This document shows positions 1 to 5,857 of a stretch of DNA of 7,592 nucleotides, piece after piece. The notes under the pieces were generated by a model. It saw nothing but the letters and a program-made list of their open reading frames with translations. It ran no database searches and was not told the DNA's origin. The translations under genes were made by a program, and so were the position numbers. Every line of letters starts with the position of its first letter. The first letter of the stretch is position 1. Origin of the DNA: Alphaproteobacteria bacterium (GTDB taxonomy: Bacteria; Pseudomonadota; Alphaproteobacteria; Paracaedibacterales; CAIOTO01); contig JANRCF010000051.1 of NCBI GenBank assembly GCA_030727085.1, positions 4,440 through 12,031 of the forward strand, written 5' to 3'.

Positions 1-561
1 GATCAACTGGCGCCGCTCAGCGACTTTCTTAATAAAAGCCCATTGATCCCTGGTTGGCGCATTATCCTTATTGACCAAGTAGCAGACCTAAATCGTTTTT
101 GCGCAAATAGCTTGCTTAAAAGCCTCGAGGAACCACCGCAACGAACTTTGTTTCTGTTATTGTGTCAATCTCTTGGTACATTGTTGCCAACCATTCGGTC
201 GCGCTGCCAAATTTTATCGCTGAATAAAGAAAACGAAGTTGCAAACGAACTACCCTATAGAAACGAAGCAACTGATTTGCTCCAACTTGCACGACAAGGA
301 AATTTTTCACGCATTCAACAAATATGTGATCGCGTTATCTCTGGCGACAAAACAGTGTATGATGCGTTAGCAACAACTCTTTTTGATGTTATTTACCAAG
401 AAGCACTGATTGCTAACAATGGTAAGTCGGCAGAACTTTGGCTGACACTCACACGGTTTTGGGGTGATTCAAAAACAACACATCTTGATAAGCAGCATGC
501 ATTCTTAACAATGCTCACAAGCGTTGACAACCCATCATGCTTACAAAGTGCACTTACTTAA
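1..561 (+). CDS. holB: DNA polymerase III subunit delta' (C-terminal part, cut by left edge)
   Basis: The frame is open from base 1 to a TAA at 559-561, giving 186 visible residues; the start lies outside the window, so the TTG at 43 is not a real start. Delta' is a non-ATPase subunit of the clamp loader, which opens the beta clamp and loads it onto primed DNA. The visible part begins late in the AAA+ domain. It has GWRIILIDQVADLNRFCANS (residues 18-37), where the Walker B region is degenerate as is usual for delta'. This is followed by LLKSLEEPP (38-46) and the sensor/SRC region LLPTIRSRC (61-69), whose serine-arginine-cysteine motif is characteristic of clamp-loader subunits. The rest is the helical collar domain, which is poorly conserved, so the C-terminus rests on continuity of the frame. 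It converges on the L,D-transpeptidase gene with a 26-base gap and no visible terminator. The identification is firm; only the N-terminus is missing. Confidence 0.93.
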   Translation, partial: DQLAPLSDFLNKSPLIPGWRIILIDQVADLNRFCANSLLKSLEEPPQRTLFLLLCQSLGTLLPTIRSRCQILSLNKENEVANELPYRNEATDLLQLARQGNFSRIQQICDRVISGDKTVYDALATTLFDVIYQEALIANNGKSAELWLTLTRFWGDSKTTHLDKQHAFLTMLTSVDNPSCLQSALT

Positions 562-587
562 GTTAACTCATTTAAATTTCATTCACG

Positions 588-1094
588 CTACGGATCAATT
601 TGAATTGACGTCCCAACATCAACCATTTTCCAAATCTTATCGATTTCTTCATTCGTAACAGCAACACATCCAAGTGTCCAATCATACAGCGTATGCAATT
701 TTCCAAGACACGAAAACTCTTTCCCAAGCCCATGAATCATAACATCCCCGCCCACCGACACGCCTAACTTTTTAGCATGCGCCAGATCAACATTATTGGG
801 ATAAGAAATTTTAAGTGATTTATGAAAACGACTAGCAGCATTTTTATATGAGATCGTGTAATTTCCTTCGGGTGTTTTCTTATCACCTTCTTGTATTTTA
901 TGACCAATTGGATTACCGCCCAAGCTAATATTATATGTTTCCAGCAACTTATCATTTGCATAAAGCATCATCTTGCGATCAGCCTTTTTAACTATAATCT
1001 TTGTCGCTTTTAAGTAAGTATCAATACGTGCCTGAGCAACATTTACCGCCGAAAAAATAATCCCGACCAAAAGAATTGGGATGAAATCTTTCAT
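588..1094 (-). CDS. Exported L,D-transpeptidase, YkuD-fold family
   Basis: The protein has 168 residues. Residues 1-22 look like a signal peptide: a hydrophobic core IPILLVGIIF and a likely cleavage after AQA (20-22), so it should act in the periplasm. The YkuD catalytic signature is clear: His121 in MIHGLG, then 22 residues later the nucleophile Cys143 in DWTLGCVAVTN (138-148). Upstream GDKKTPEGNYTIS (70-82) is the usual substrate-groove strand of this family. Enzymes of this fold form 3-3 peptidoglycan cross-links or attach or cut proteins on the murein stem peptide; which reaction applies here cannot be read from sequence. The short single-domain layout resembles the YafK/ErfK-like small members. 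The start ATG (1094-1092) overlaps the TAA of potI by one base (TAATG), so translation is probably coupled to the permease; I see only a weak AAGA upstream. A second cysteine, Cys129, sits between the catalytic His and Cys. Confidence 0.9.
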   Translation of the reverse strand: MKDFIPILLVGIIFSAVNVAQARIDTYLKATKIIVKKADRKMMLYANDKLLETYNISLGGNPIGHKIQEGDKKTPEGNYTISYKNAASRFHKSLKISYPNNVDLAHAKKLGVSVGGDVMIHGLGKEFSCLGKLHTLYDWTLGCVAVTNEEIDKIWKMVDVGTSIQIDP

Positions 1095-1894
1095 TAATGC
1101 TGTCTTGCCCGTGTTACAATCAACCCAACTATCAAAACACCAATACTAACGATACCGATAATAATCGATGCCAAAGCATTAATTTCAGGTGTAACGCCTA
1201 ATCGTACACTTGAAAAAATCAGAATGGGAAGTGTCGTAGCGCCGGGCCCAGACAAAAAGCTTGCCAAAACCACATCATCAAGTGATAACGCAAACGCTAA
1301 CAACCATCCTGCCAATAAAGCCGGCGCAATCAATGGCAAAGTAATCGTCAAAAACACTGTAACAGGACGCGCACCCAAATCTTGTGCGGCCTCCTCGATT
1401 GATCGATCAAAATCTAAAAGACGCGATCTAACGACCAAATAGACATAAGACAAAGCAAGCGTTGTATGCGCAATTGTAATCGTCATCATACCACGCTCTG
1501 ACGGCCATCCAATTAAACGTTCAAATGTTACAAACATAAGCAAAAGCGCGAGACCAGTAATTACCTCAGGCATCACAAGCGGTGCAGAAATTAAACCACT
1601 GAATAATGTACGCCCTTTAAAATTGCCAAAACGTACCATTGCAACGGCTGCAAATGTCCCCAAAACGACCGAGAACGTAGCTGCCATAGCCGCAATTTGA
1701 AAGCTGGTAAATACCGCACGGATAAGTGCAGTATTTTCAAACAACAACGAATACCAACGCAATGAAAACCCCGTCCATACGCCGGGAAGCCTGGATTCAT
1801 TAAACGAAAATGTTACTAAAAAGATAATTGGCAGATATAAAAATGCATACCCTAAAATAAGTGCACTTGTTCCAGCTTTTGATGTACGACGCAT
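1094..1894 (-). CDS. potI: Polyamine (spermidine/putrescine) ABC transporter permease, PotI type
   Basis: This is an inner-membrane permease of the PotFGHI/PotABCD class, which imports putrescine or spermidine with a PotH/PotB partner, an ATPase and a binding protein. The 266-residue protein has about six membrane segments (roughly 11-30, 61-87, 100-125, 136-157, 187-208, 231-261). The EAA loop that contacts the ATPase is intact: SIEEAAQDLGARPVTVFLTI runs to LP at 186-187. The stretches PLVMPEVITGLALLL and LSLDDVVLASFLSGPGATTL are strongly PotI-like. I chose the ATG at 1894 (MRRTSKAG) because it leaves about ten residues before the first membrane helix, as in known PotI. The frame stays open to a TTG at 1957, adding 21 basic residues with no good ribosome-binding site, so the longer form cannot be excluded. 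No potH, ATPase or binding-protein gene lies beside it; the upstream side is non-coding. Subfamily confidence is high, exact substrate less so. Confidence 0.9.
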   Translation of the reverse strand: MRRTSKAGTSALILGYAFLYLPIIFLVTFSFNESRLPGVWTGFSLRWYSLLFENTALIRAVFTSFQIAAMAATFSVVLGTFAAVAMVRFGNFKGRTLFSGLISAPLVMPEVITGLALLLMFVTFERLIGWPSERGMMTITIAHTTLALSYVYLVVRSRLLDFDRSIEEAAQDLGARPVTVFLTITLPLIAPALLAGWLLAFALSLDDVVLASFLSGPGATTLPILIFSSVRLGVTPEINALASIIIGIVSIGVLIVGLIVTRARQH

Positions 1895-1972
1895 AAATTT
1901 AAATATTCTTAAATGATTAAAACGAGTATACACAAAATCCCGTCGCAAAGGTATCAAGGAATCTTAAAGTTT

Positions 1973-2180
1973 ATGTCGTTATGCCTGCTAAAAATAAGCA
2001 TCTTTGTATATAAGGTATAAGTACTTGCAGCAGAAAGTGGCAACTCGGTGTTAGAACAACTAAAAGAAAGCTGAAATAGATAAATTGGTAAAAGAACTTG
2101 CTGATTTGAAAAAGGCACTTGCAGGCATCAGCATAAGAGGAAGCGGTAGATCCGCAGCGAATAGCTCAAAGAAATTTTAG
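1973..2180 (+). pseudogene. Decayed small coiled-coil gene remnant
   Basis: Reading from an ATG at 1973 gives a short hydrophobic stretch (MSLCLLKISIFVYKV) ending in a TAA at 2018-2020. The same frame continues with VLAAESGNSVLEQLKES to a TGA at 2072-2074. Shifting frame around 2063-2073 gives KKAEIDKLVKELADLKKALA, then a serine/glycine-rich tail ending in TAG at 2178-2180. Joined across one stop and one frameshift, this is a signal-peptide-like N-terminus followed by heptad-patterned Leu/Ile/Val positions, which resembles a broken exported coiled-coil gene. The neighbour at 2381 has the same architecture (signal peptide then coiled coil), so a degenerate relative is possible; the similarity I can see by eye is only architectural plus a loose match around the signal peptide. 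It could also be chance in a short AT-rich stretch. Confidence 0.35.
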
Positions 2181-2309
2181 GCTCGCCCTTATTTAGTTTG
2201 CTCTAAGAGAGCACAAATCTTAGATAAGATAACAAAACCCCAGCAATGAACCTTGCGGAGCAGACCTCAGGGCCATTAATATGCATAGCTTTACGGTATT
2301 TTCCCCAAA

Positions 2310-2331
2310 ATTAACAATTAATTAACAATTA
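2310..2331. repeat. Perfect 11-bp tandem direct repeat (ATTAACAATTA x2)
   Basis: Two adjacent exact copies of ATTAACAATTA occupy 2310-2320 and 2321-2331. They lie 49 bases upstream of the chosen start of the coiled-coil gene. The period is close to one helical turn, so two copies would present the same DNA face. The location in the probable promoter suggests either a regulator site or an AT-rich upstream element. The second copy runs directly into a TATAGA that might be a -10 box. No regulator can be named. Confidence 0.6.
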
Positions 2332-2368
2332 TAGATTTATGATAAACACAATGCAATCTAACAAATCT

Positions 2369-2372
2369 GGAG
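2369..2372 (+). promoter_or_regulatory. Ribosome-binding site GGAG deciding the start at 2381
   Basis: GGAG is followed by eight bases and then ATG at 2381. The earlier in-frame ATGs at 2339 and 2351 have no such site, and only the 2381 start places the charged n-region (MKKTK) directly at the head of the signal peptide. This supports a 300-residue rather than a 314-residue product. Confidence 0.75.
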
Positions 2373-2380
2373 TTTTCAAG

Positions 2381-3283
2381 ATGAAAAAGACAAAATTAAT
2401 TTTACTAAGCAGTATTTTTTTAGTATACGGCGCATACGATGCTATGTCTAGCACTGCTGTTGCCCCAAAAAAAATTTTCACCCAAGCAGAATTAGAAGAA
2501 GAAGATACTGGTGAAGAAACATCAGAAGCAAGACGAGACTACGAAGAGAAAAAAAGAGTAAGAATAGAATTAGCGGCTGAAATTGCAGAAAAGCAAAAGG
2601 AATTACAAGTCATCACTAAGGAAGAGCAAGAAGCAAGCCGGAATGCAGGAGCTGAAGGTGCAGATAGACTTAAACGTAAAATTGCCGGACATATGGATAA
2701 TATTAAAGCTACTGATGACGAAATCAAGCAAACAACACTTGCTCAATCAGCCGAAGTTAAGCAATTAAAAGAAGAAAAAGATGCAGAAATAAAAGAGATA
2801 GTACAAAGTAATGCAGCTGTATTAAAAGAGCTTAATGATAAGAAGGCATTATCGATGGCTAAAAAGGCTGCTCGCGAGAAAGAGTTAGCGGCACTTAAAG
2901 GAGCCAAAGCACCGGTGGCTCCGAAAGCAAATCAAAAGGCCCTAAACACACAAATCCAAGCTGGCAAGCCCCTTAGAAAAGTAAATGCCACAGTTGAACC
3001 ACAAGCAAGCGTAGCTCCTCAACAAGTTGCAGCAAAAAGCTCTGGTGGATTCGGGGCTCTTTTTGGTGGGCTACAGGCGATACAAGCGCAAATCAGTCAA
3101 GCAACTGATACTGCTACTAAAATCTCTAACGCGGCAAACAGTACTATTCAAAATGCAGCAATTCAAGTAGACGGAATTAAAGAACAAGTAAGCGGCAACA
3201 AAGAATCAGTTGCAGGCCTTGTACCCTCGCATTCAATCAAAAGTGAAGCAAATTCACAAGCGCTAAATATAATTAATATTTAG
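2381..3283 (+). CDS. Exported lysine/glutamate/alanine-rich coiled-coil protein of unknown function
   Basis: I do not recognise this 300-residue protein. Residues 1-26 form a likely Sec signal peptide: KKTK, then the hydrophobic core LILLSSIFLVYGAY; cleavage is uncertain because the AVA at 26-28 is followed by proline, and SSTA (23-26) is an alternative. No lipobox is seen, and the protein appears to lack cysteine and tryptophan. After a very acidic patch (37-49, ELEEEDTGEETSE) comes a long charged coiled-coil region (about 50-173) with short breaks at 86-95 and 103-107. Next is an Ala/Pro/Gln-rich linker (174-219), a glycine patch SSGGFGALFGGL (220-231), and a Gln/Ala/Ser-rich amphipathic C-terminal part. 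The layout suggests a periplasmic, surface or secreted structural or adhesive protein, but that is inference. It is monocistronic: it has its own upstream region and a strong terminator directly after the stop. Low-complexity composition makes distant homology hard to judge. Confidence 0.85.
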   Translation: MKKTKLILLSSIFLVYGAYDAMSSTAVAPKKIFTQAELEEEDTGEETSEARRDYEEKKRVRIELAAEIAEKQKELQVITKEEQEASRNAGAEGADRLKRKIAGHMDNIKATDDEIKQTTLAQSAEVKQLKEEKDAEIKEIVQSNAAVLKELNDKKALSMAKKAAREKELAALKGAKAPVAPKANQKALNTQIQAGKPLRKVNATVEPQASVAPQQVAAKSSGGFGALFGGLQAIQAQISQATDTATKISNAANSTIQNAAIQVDGIKEQVSGNKESVAGLVPSHSIKSEANSQALNIINI

Positions 3284-3303
3284 TTTTGATTCTATAATGC
3301 TTG

Positions 3304-3337
3304 ATGCCCCTCTCTCTTAAAGTTTGGGGCATTTTTT
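3304..3337 (+). terminator. Rho-independent terminator after the coiled-coil gene
   Basis: A 7-bp perfect stem ATGCCCC (3304-3310) / GGGGCAT (3326-3332) with a 15-base loop is followed by a run of six T (3332-3337). It starts 20 bases after the coiled-coil stop codon. On the opposite strand the stem is not followed by a T run, so it should act only on rightward transcription and does not obviously end the converging isc transcript. Confidence 0.9.
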
Positions 3338-3491
3338 ATAGGCTTTTACGCATCGTGAATCAAAATGTTGAAATTTCAAGTCGGAGATTTTCACAAGATA
3401 ACAAGCTTTTGAAACCGCAGTTAGTTTTACTAGACGTTAGATGAACAAAATTGCGTCTTAAAAATCAATAGATTGCTTTATGTCGGGTATA

Positions 3492-3686
3492 TTAACCCCG
3501 CTCGCTTAGCCACGCCATTTGAATTGCCTCCAAGATCCGCTCGTTACTACGCTCAGGGACATCATCAAATTCAGGTAGTGCTTGCACCCATTTCCATAAA
3601 TCAGTAAAACGAACGTTCACTATATCAACGGCTGGATACATGTCTTCAAGGGCAATTGCGATATCATGAATATCGATCCAACGCAT
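3492..3686 (-). CDS. iscX: Fe-S cluster assembly modulator IscX
   Basis: This is a small acidic protein of 64 residues, the usual length for the family. Known IscX binds the cysteine desulfurase IscS at a site shared with frataxin and ferredoxin, binds iron, and tunes cluster assembly. Family landmarks are all present: MRWIDIHDIAIALEDMYP at the N-terminus, VRFTDLWKWV (25-34), the acidic PEFDDVP (38-44), and SNERILEAIQMAWL (47-60) at the end. The frame is open further upstream to an ATG at 3770, but those 28 extra residues match nothing in IscX. GGAG at 3695-3698 sits eight bases before the ATG at 3686, so the short form is right. It is the last gene of the isc cluster, 100 bases after fdx. 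No convincing terminator follows it on this strand. Confidence 0.93.
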   Translation of the reverse strand: MRWIDIHDIAIALEDMYPAVDIVNVRFTDLWKWVQALPEFDDVPERSNERILEAIQMAWLSERG

Positions 3687-3694
3687 TCTTTCAT

Positions 3695-3698
3695 CTCC
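3695..3698 (-). promoter_or_regulatory. Ribosome-binding site GGAG deciding the iscX start
   Basis: GGAG on the minus strand precedes the ATG at 3686 by eight bases. This fixes the start of the 64-residue IscX and rejects the longer 92-residue reading that runs back into the fdx-iscX spacer. Confidence 0.8.
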
Positions 3699-3723
3699 AA
3701 AATAATCTGTATGAGATATAAAT

Positions 3724-3772
3724 CCTCGGATTACCCGCCACGAAATAGCCTTGCGTAGCCGAGGGGCCAAGG
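3724..3772 (-). other. Inverted repeats in the fdx-iscX spacer (possible RNA structure)
   Basis: The 100-base spacer (3687-3786) holds a GC-richer patch with two possible stems. One is CCTCGG (3724-3729) with CCGAGG (3759-3764), 6 bp around a 29-base loop. The other is CCTTG (3749-3753) with CAAGG (3768-3772), 5 bp around a 14-base loop. The two cross each other, so they could form only as alternatives or as a pseudoknot. Neither ends in a T run. The spacer may set the level of iscX relative to the upstream genes, but the stems are short and may be chance. Confidence 0.3.
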
Positions 3773-3786
3773 ATAACTTGTGGATT

Positions 3787-4119
3787 TTACTTTACCTGCA
3801 TATTACGCGTACCGGACGGCACACGCACTGTCAAACCATCCAATTCATCTGTCATTGTAATTTGACACCCTAGGCGGGATGTATGCGTAAGACCAAAAGC
3901 TAAATCAAGCATATCTTCTTCGTCCTCAGTTGCTTCAGACAACAAATCATACCATTCAGATTCAACAATAACGTGACATGTTGAACAGGCTAACGACCCC
4001 TCGCATGCACCTTCAAGATCAATTTTATTGCGATGCGCAATTTCAAGAACAGACAAACCAAGTGGTGCATCAACCTCATGTGTCTCACCATCAGCAGTTA
4101 TAAATTTCATATGTGCCAT
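3787..4119 (-). CDS. fdx: ISC-type [2Fe-2S] ferredoxin
   Basis: This is a 110-residue adrenodoxin-type ferredoxin that donates electrons for cluster building on IscU/IscS. The four cluster ligands are Cys39, Cys45, Cys48 and Cys85, spaced C-x5-C-x2-C-x36-C, within LEGACEGSLACSTCHVIVE and SRLGCQI. The acidic partner-binding helix SEATEDEEDMLDLA (61-74) is present. TVRVPSGTRNM near the C-terminus resembles the end of bacterial and mitochondrial ISC ferredoxins. The ATG at 4119 has AGGA eight bases upstream; a second in-frame ATG three codons later (Met4) is a less likely start. It lies 16 bases after hscA, in the order normal for isc operons. The identification is secure. Confidence 0.96.
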   Translation of the reverse strand: MAHMKFITADGETHEVDAPLGLSVLEIAHRNKIDLEGACEGSLACSTCHVIVESEWYDLLSEATEDEEDMLDLAFGLTHTSRLGCQITMTDELDGLTVRVPSGTRNMQVK

Positions 4120-4135
4120 ATTTTTTTCCTATAGT

Positions 4136-5857
4136 TTAAATTTTATTTCCAACAAACTGTTTGTGAATCGCAAGATCCATACGAGCCGCTGCAAACGTTG
4201 CAGTTGCCTGTTTTAACCTGTCAATTTGTGCGCGAATTTCTTCGCGATTACTAAGCGCAAGAACACCTTCAACGTCATTTAAAATTACTTTTAATGAGTC
4301 TAATGTATCTGCATCAAGTAAATGACCATCTTCTATAATAGCCGCCTGACAATAGCGTAAAAGACGTTCCGCATCAACTCTTGTTTCAATCAATTGGCGT
4401 TTTTGCATATCTTCCAAGCCATTAGCTTGGCTTTCAAACAGCATACAGCGAAGTTTTTCTTCTGACAAACCATAACTTGGTTTAACAACTATTGTTTGCT
4501 TTTTATGCGTGATTTTTTCAAAAGCCGAAACTGATAGCAGGCCGTCTGCATCTAATTGGAAAGTTACTAATACGCGCGCCACTCCAGCTGGCTTATGAGG
4601 GATATCTGTTAATGTAAACCGTGCAAGCGATCTGCAATCTATAGATAATTCTCGCTCACCCTGGACAATGTGAAATTCAATCGCGTTTTGGTTATTTTCG
4701 TACGTTGTAAATTCTTGACTTACGCATGCTGGAATTGGTGTATTTCGCGGAATAATCTTTTCGACAAGGCCACCCATCATCTCAACCCCAAGTGATAGTG
4801 GAGTAACATCTAAAAGCAACGTCCCCTGCCCTTGCGTAAGCATATATGCTTGCAATGCAGCACCACGCGCAACAACTTGATCAGGGTCTAAATTAGTGAG
4901 AGGGATTCGCTTAAAAATATCGGTAACAATTGCCTGAACAAGTGGCATACGTGTTGCACCACCTACCAAAACAACACCCTGTATATCATCAGGTGTTAAT
5001 TCAGCATCATACATAACCCGCTTTGTCACCGTAATTGTTTTGTTAAGAACTGGTTTTGATAATTCTTCCAATTCAACGCGCGCCAATTGCACATCACCAT
5101 CATTCCATGTGGCTGCAGTAGAAAGTGACTCCTTAGCGATTCTTGCCAATTTTAGGTAAGAATCGCCCGATTTATCCCAATACTTAAGAATAGCATCATC
5201 AATATCATCGCCACCCAACTGTGTGTCGCCGCCCGTTGCCAGAACTTCAAAAACACCTTTAGTCATTTTCAATATTGACAGATCAAATGTGCCGCCACCC
5301 AAGTCATAAATAGCGTAGATGCCTTCAATTTCTTGATTTAATGCTTGCTGATCAAGTCCATAAGCAAATGCTGCTGCTGTTGGTTCACTTAACAAACGTA
5401 ATACCTCAATCCCAGCAAGTTTCGCAGCATCTTTCGTTGCCTGCCGCGCTGTATCATCAAAATAAGCAGGTACTGTTATAACCGCCTTTGTGACAGGCTT
5501 TTTCAAAGTTTTTTCAGCGGCGTCACGAAGCTTTTTAAGAACTTCAGCAGATAGTATAATCGGTGATTTATCATCACGTAAAGCAATTGTGGGGTTATCC
5601 ATCAAACGCTTAAACGACGAAAAAGAACGTGATAGCAAAGTGGCCTGGGAACCAACAGTTGCAACATCCCCATCGTATGCAACAACTGATGGAACCAATG
5701 CGCTACCATCGATCATAAGAACATCTATTTCTTTTTCTGAGTGCGCAACTGCAACAACCGAATGTGTTGTGCCAAGATCAATACCAATAGCATATGACAA
5801 AGGCTCAGTTGAAACACTACTGCTTTTAGTTAATGGTTCTGTTAGTTGGAGCAGCAC
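4136..5857 (-). CDS. hscA: Fe-S cluster assembly Hsp70 chaperone HscA
   Basis: This specialised Hsp70 acts with HscB to release the nascent cluster from IscU. The 573 residues contain the ATPase landmarks: phosphate-1 loop GIDLGTTHS (25-33), phosphate-2 loop YDLGGGTFD (184-192), adenosine motif VGGATRMP (298-305), and the interdomain linker LLLDV (347-351). A substrate domain with QGERELSIDCRSLARF, typical of HscA, follows. The N-terminal tail before the first loop (MLLQLTEP) is also HscA-like rather than DnaK-like. The start is GTG immediately after the TGA of hscB; GGAG six bases before it (5864-5867, inside hscB) supports it. The protein is about 40 residues shorter than E. coli HscA, with apparent trimming between KRLMDNP (83-89) and SAEVL (103-107) and again around 227-260, both in the nucleotide-binding domain. 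All nucleotide-binding loops remain, so it should be active. Confidence 0.96.
   Translation of the reverse strand: MLLQLTEPLTKSSSVSTEPLSYAIGIDLGTTHSVVAVAHSEKEIDVLMIDGSALVPSVVAYDGDVATVGSQATLLSRSFSSFKRLMDNPTIALRDDKSPIILSAEVLKKLRDAAEKTLKKPVTKAVITVPAYFDDTARQATKDAAKLAGIEVLRLLSEPTAAAFAYGLDQQALNQEIEGIYAIYDLGGGTFDLSILKMTKGVFEVLATGGDTQLGGDDIDDAILKYWDKSGDSYLKLARIAKESLSTAATWNDGDVQLARVELEELSKPVLNKTITVTKRVMYDAELTPDDIQGVVLVGGATRMPLVQAIVTDIFKRIPLTNLDPDQVVARGAALQAYMLTQGQGTLLLDVTPLSLGVEMMGGLVEKIIPRNTPIPACVSQEFTTYENNQNAIEFHIVQGERELSIDCRSLARFTLTDIPHKPAGVARVLVTFQLDADGLLSVSAFEKITHKKQTIVVKPSYGLSEEKLRCMLFESQANGLEDMQKRQLIETRVDAERLLRYCQAAIIEDGHLLDADTLDSLKVILNDVEGVLALSNREEIRAQIDRLKQATATFAAARMDLAIHKQFVGNKI

Larger units (their letters stand above)
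1895..2380. other. Gene-poor stretch between divergent potI and the coiled-coil gene
   Basis: About 490 bases lie between the start of potI (- strand) and the start of the exported coiled-coil gene (+ strand), so both promoters should be here. I found no tRNA, no intact ORF of useful length and no remnant of the expected potH on the minus strand. What it holds: a frameshifted coiled-coil remnant (1973-2180, listed separately), a perfect 6-bp hairpin TGCTCT-aag-AGAGCA at 2199-2213 without a following T run, and an AT-rich segment with an 11-bp tandem repeat (2310-2331). Possible -10 boxes are TATAGA at 2330 and TATGAT at 2338 for the rightward gene, but neither has a well-spaced -35 partner, so I do not call a promoter. 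For potI a TATACC/TATATAC-rich stretch near 2005-2020 could serve. Both are weak. Confidence 0.5.

Noticed and set aside
2199..2213. Hairpin TGCTCT-aag-AGAGCA as a terminator
   Set aside because: The stem is perfect but only 6 bp, and neither strand has a T run after it.
2203..2286. 27-residue minus-strand ORF with a hydrophobic middle (MHINGPEVCSARF...)
   Set aside because: No ribosome-binding site and no family resemblance; such lengths are expected by chance in a gap of this size.
1958..2338. Possible potH remnant upstream of potI
   Set aside because: Minus-strand frames were read by eye and show no PotH-like membrane segments or EAA motif; the coding-like signal is on the other strand.
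3368..3379. 12-bp perfect palindrome TTGAAATTTCAA
   Set aside because: AT-rich palindromes of this size are common by chance, it lies in a convergent intergenic region, and no second copy was noticed.
3355..3444. 29-residue + strand ORF with a GTG start just after the terminator
   Set aside because: No Shine-Dalgarno sequence, it sits downstream of a strong terminator with no promoter seen, and it has no recognisable content.
3433..3459. AGACG / CGTCT inverted repeat as an isc operon terminator
   Set aside because: Only 5 bp with a 17-base loop and no T run on the minus strand; too weak to call.
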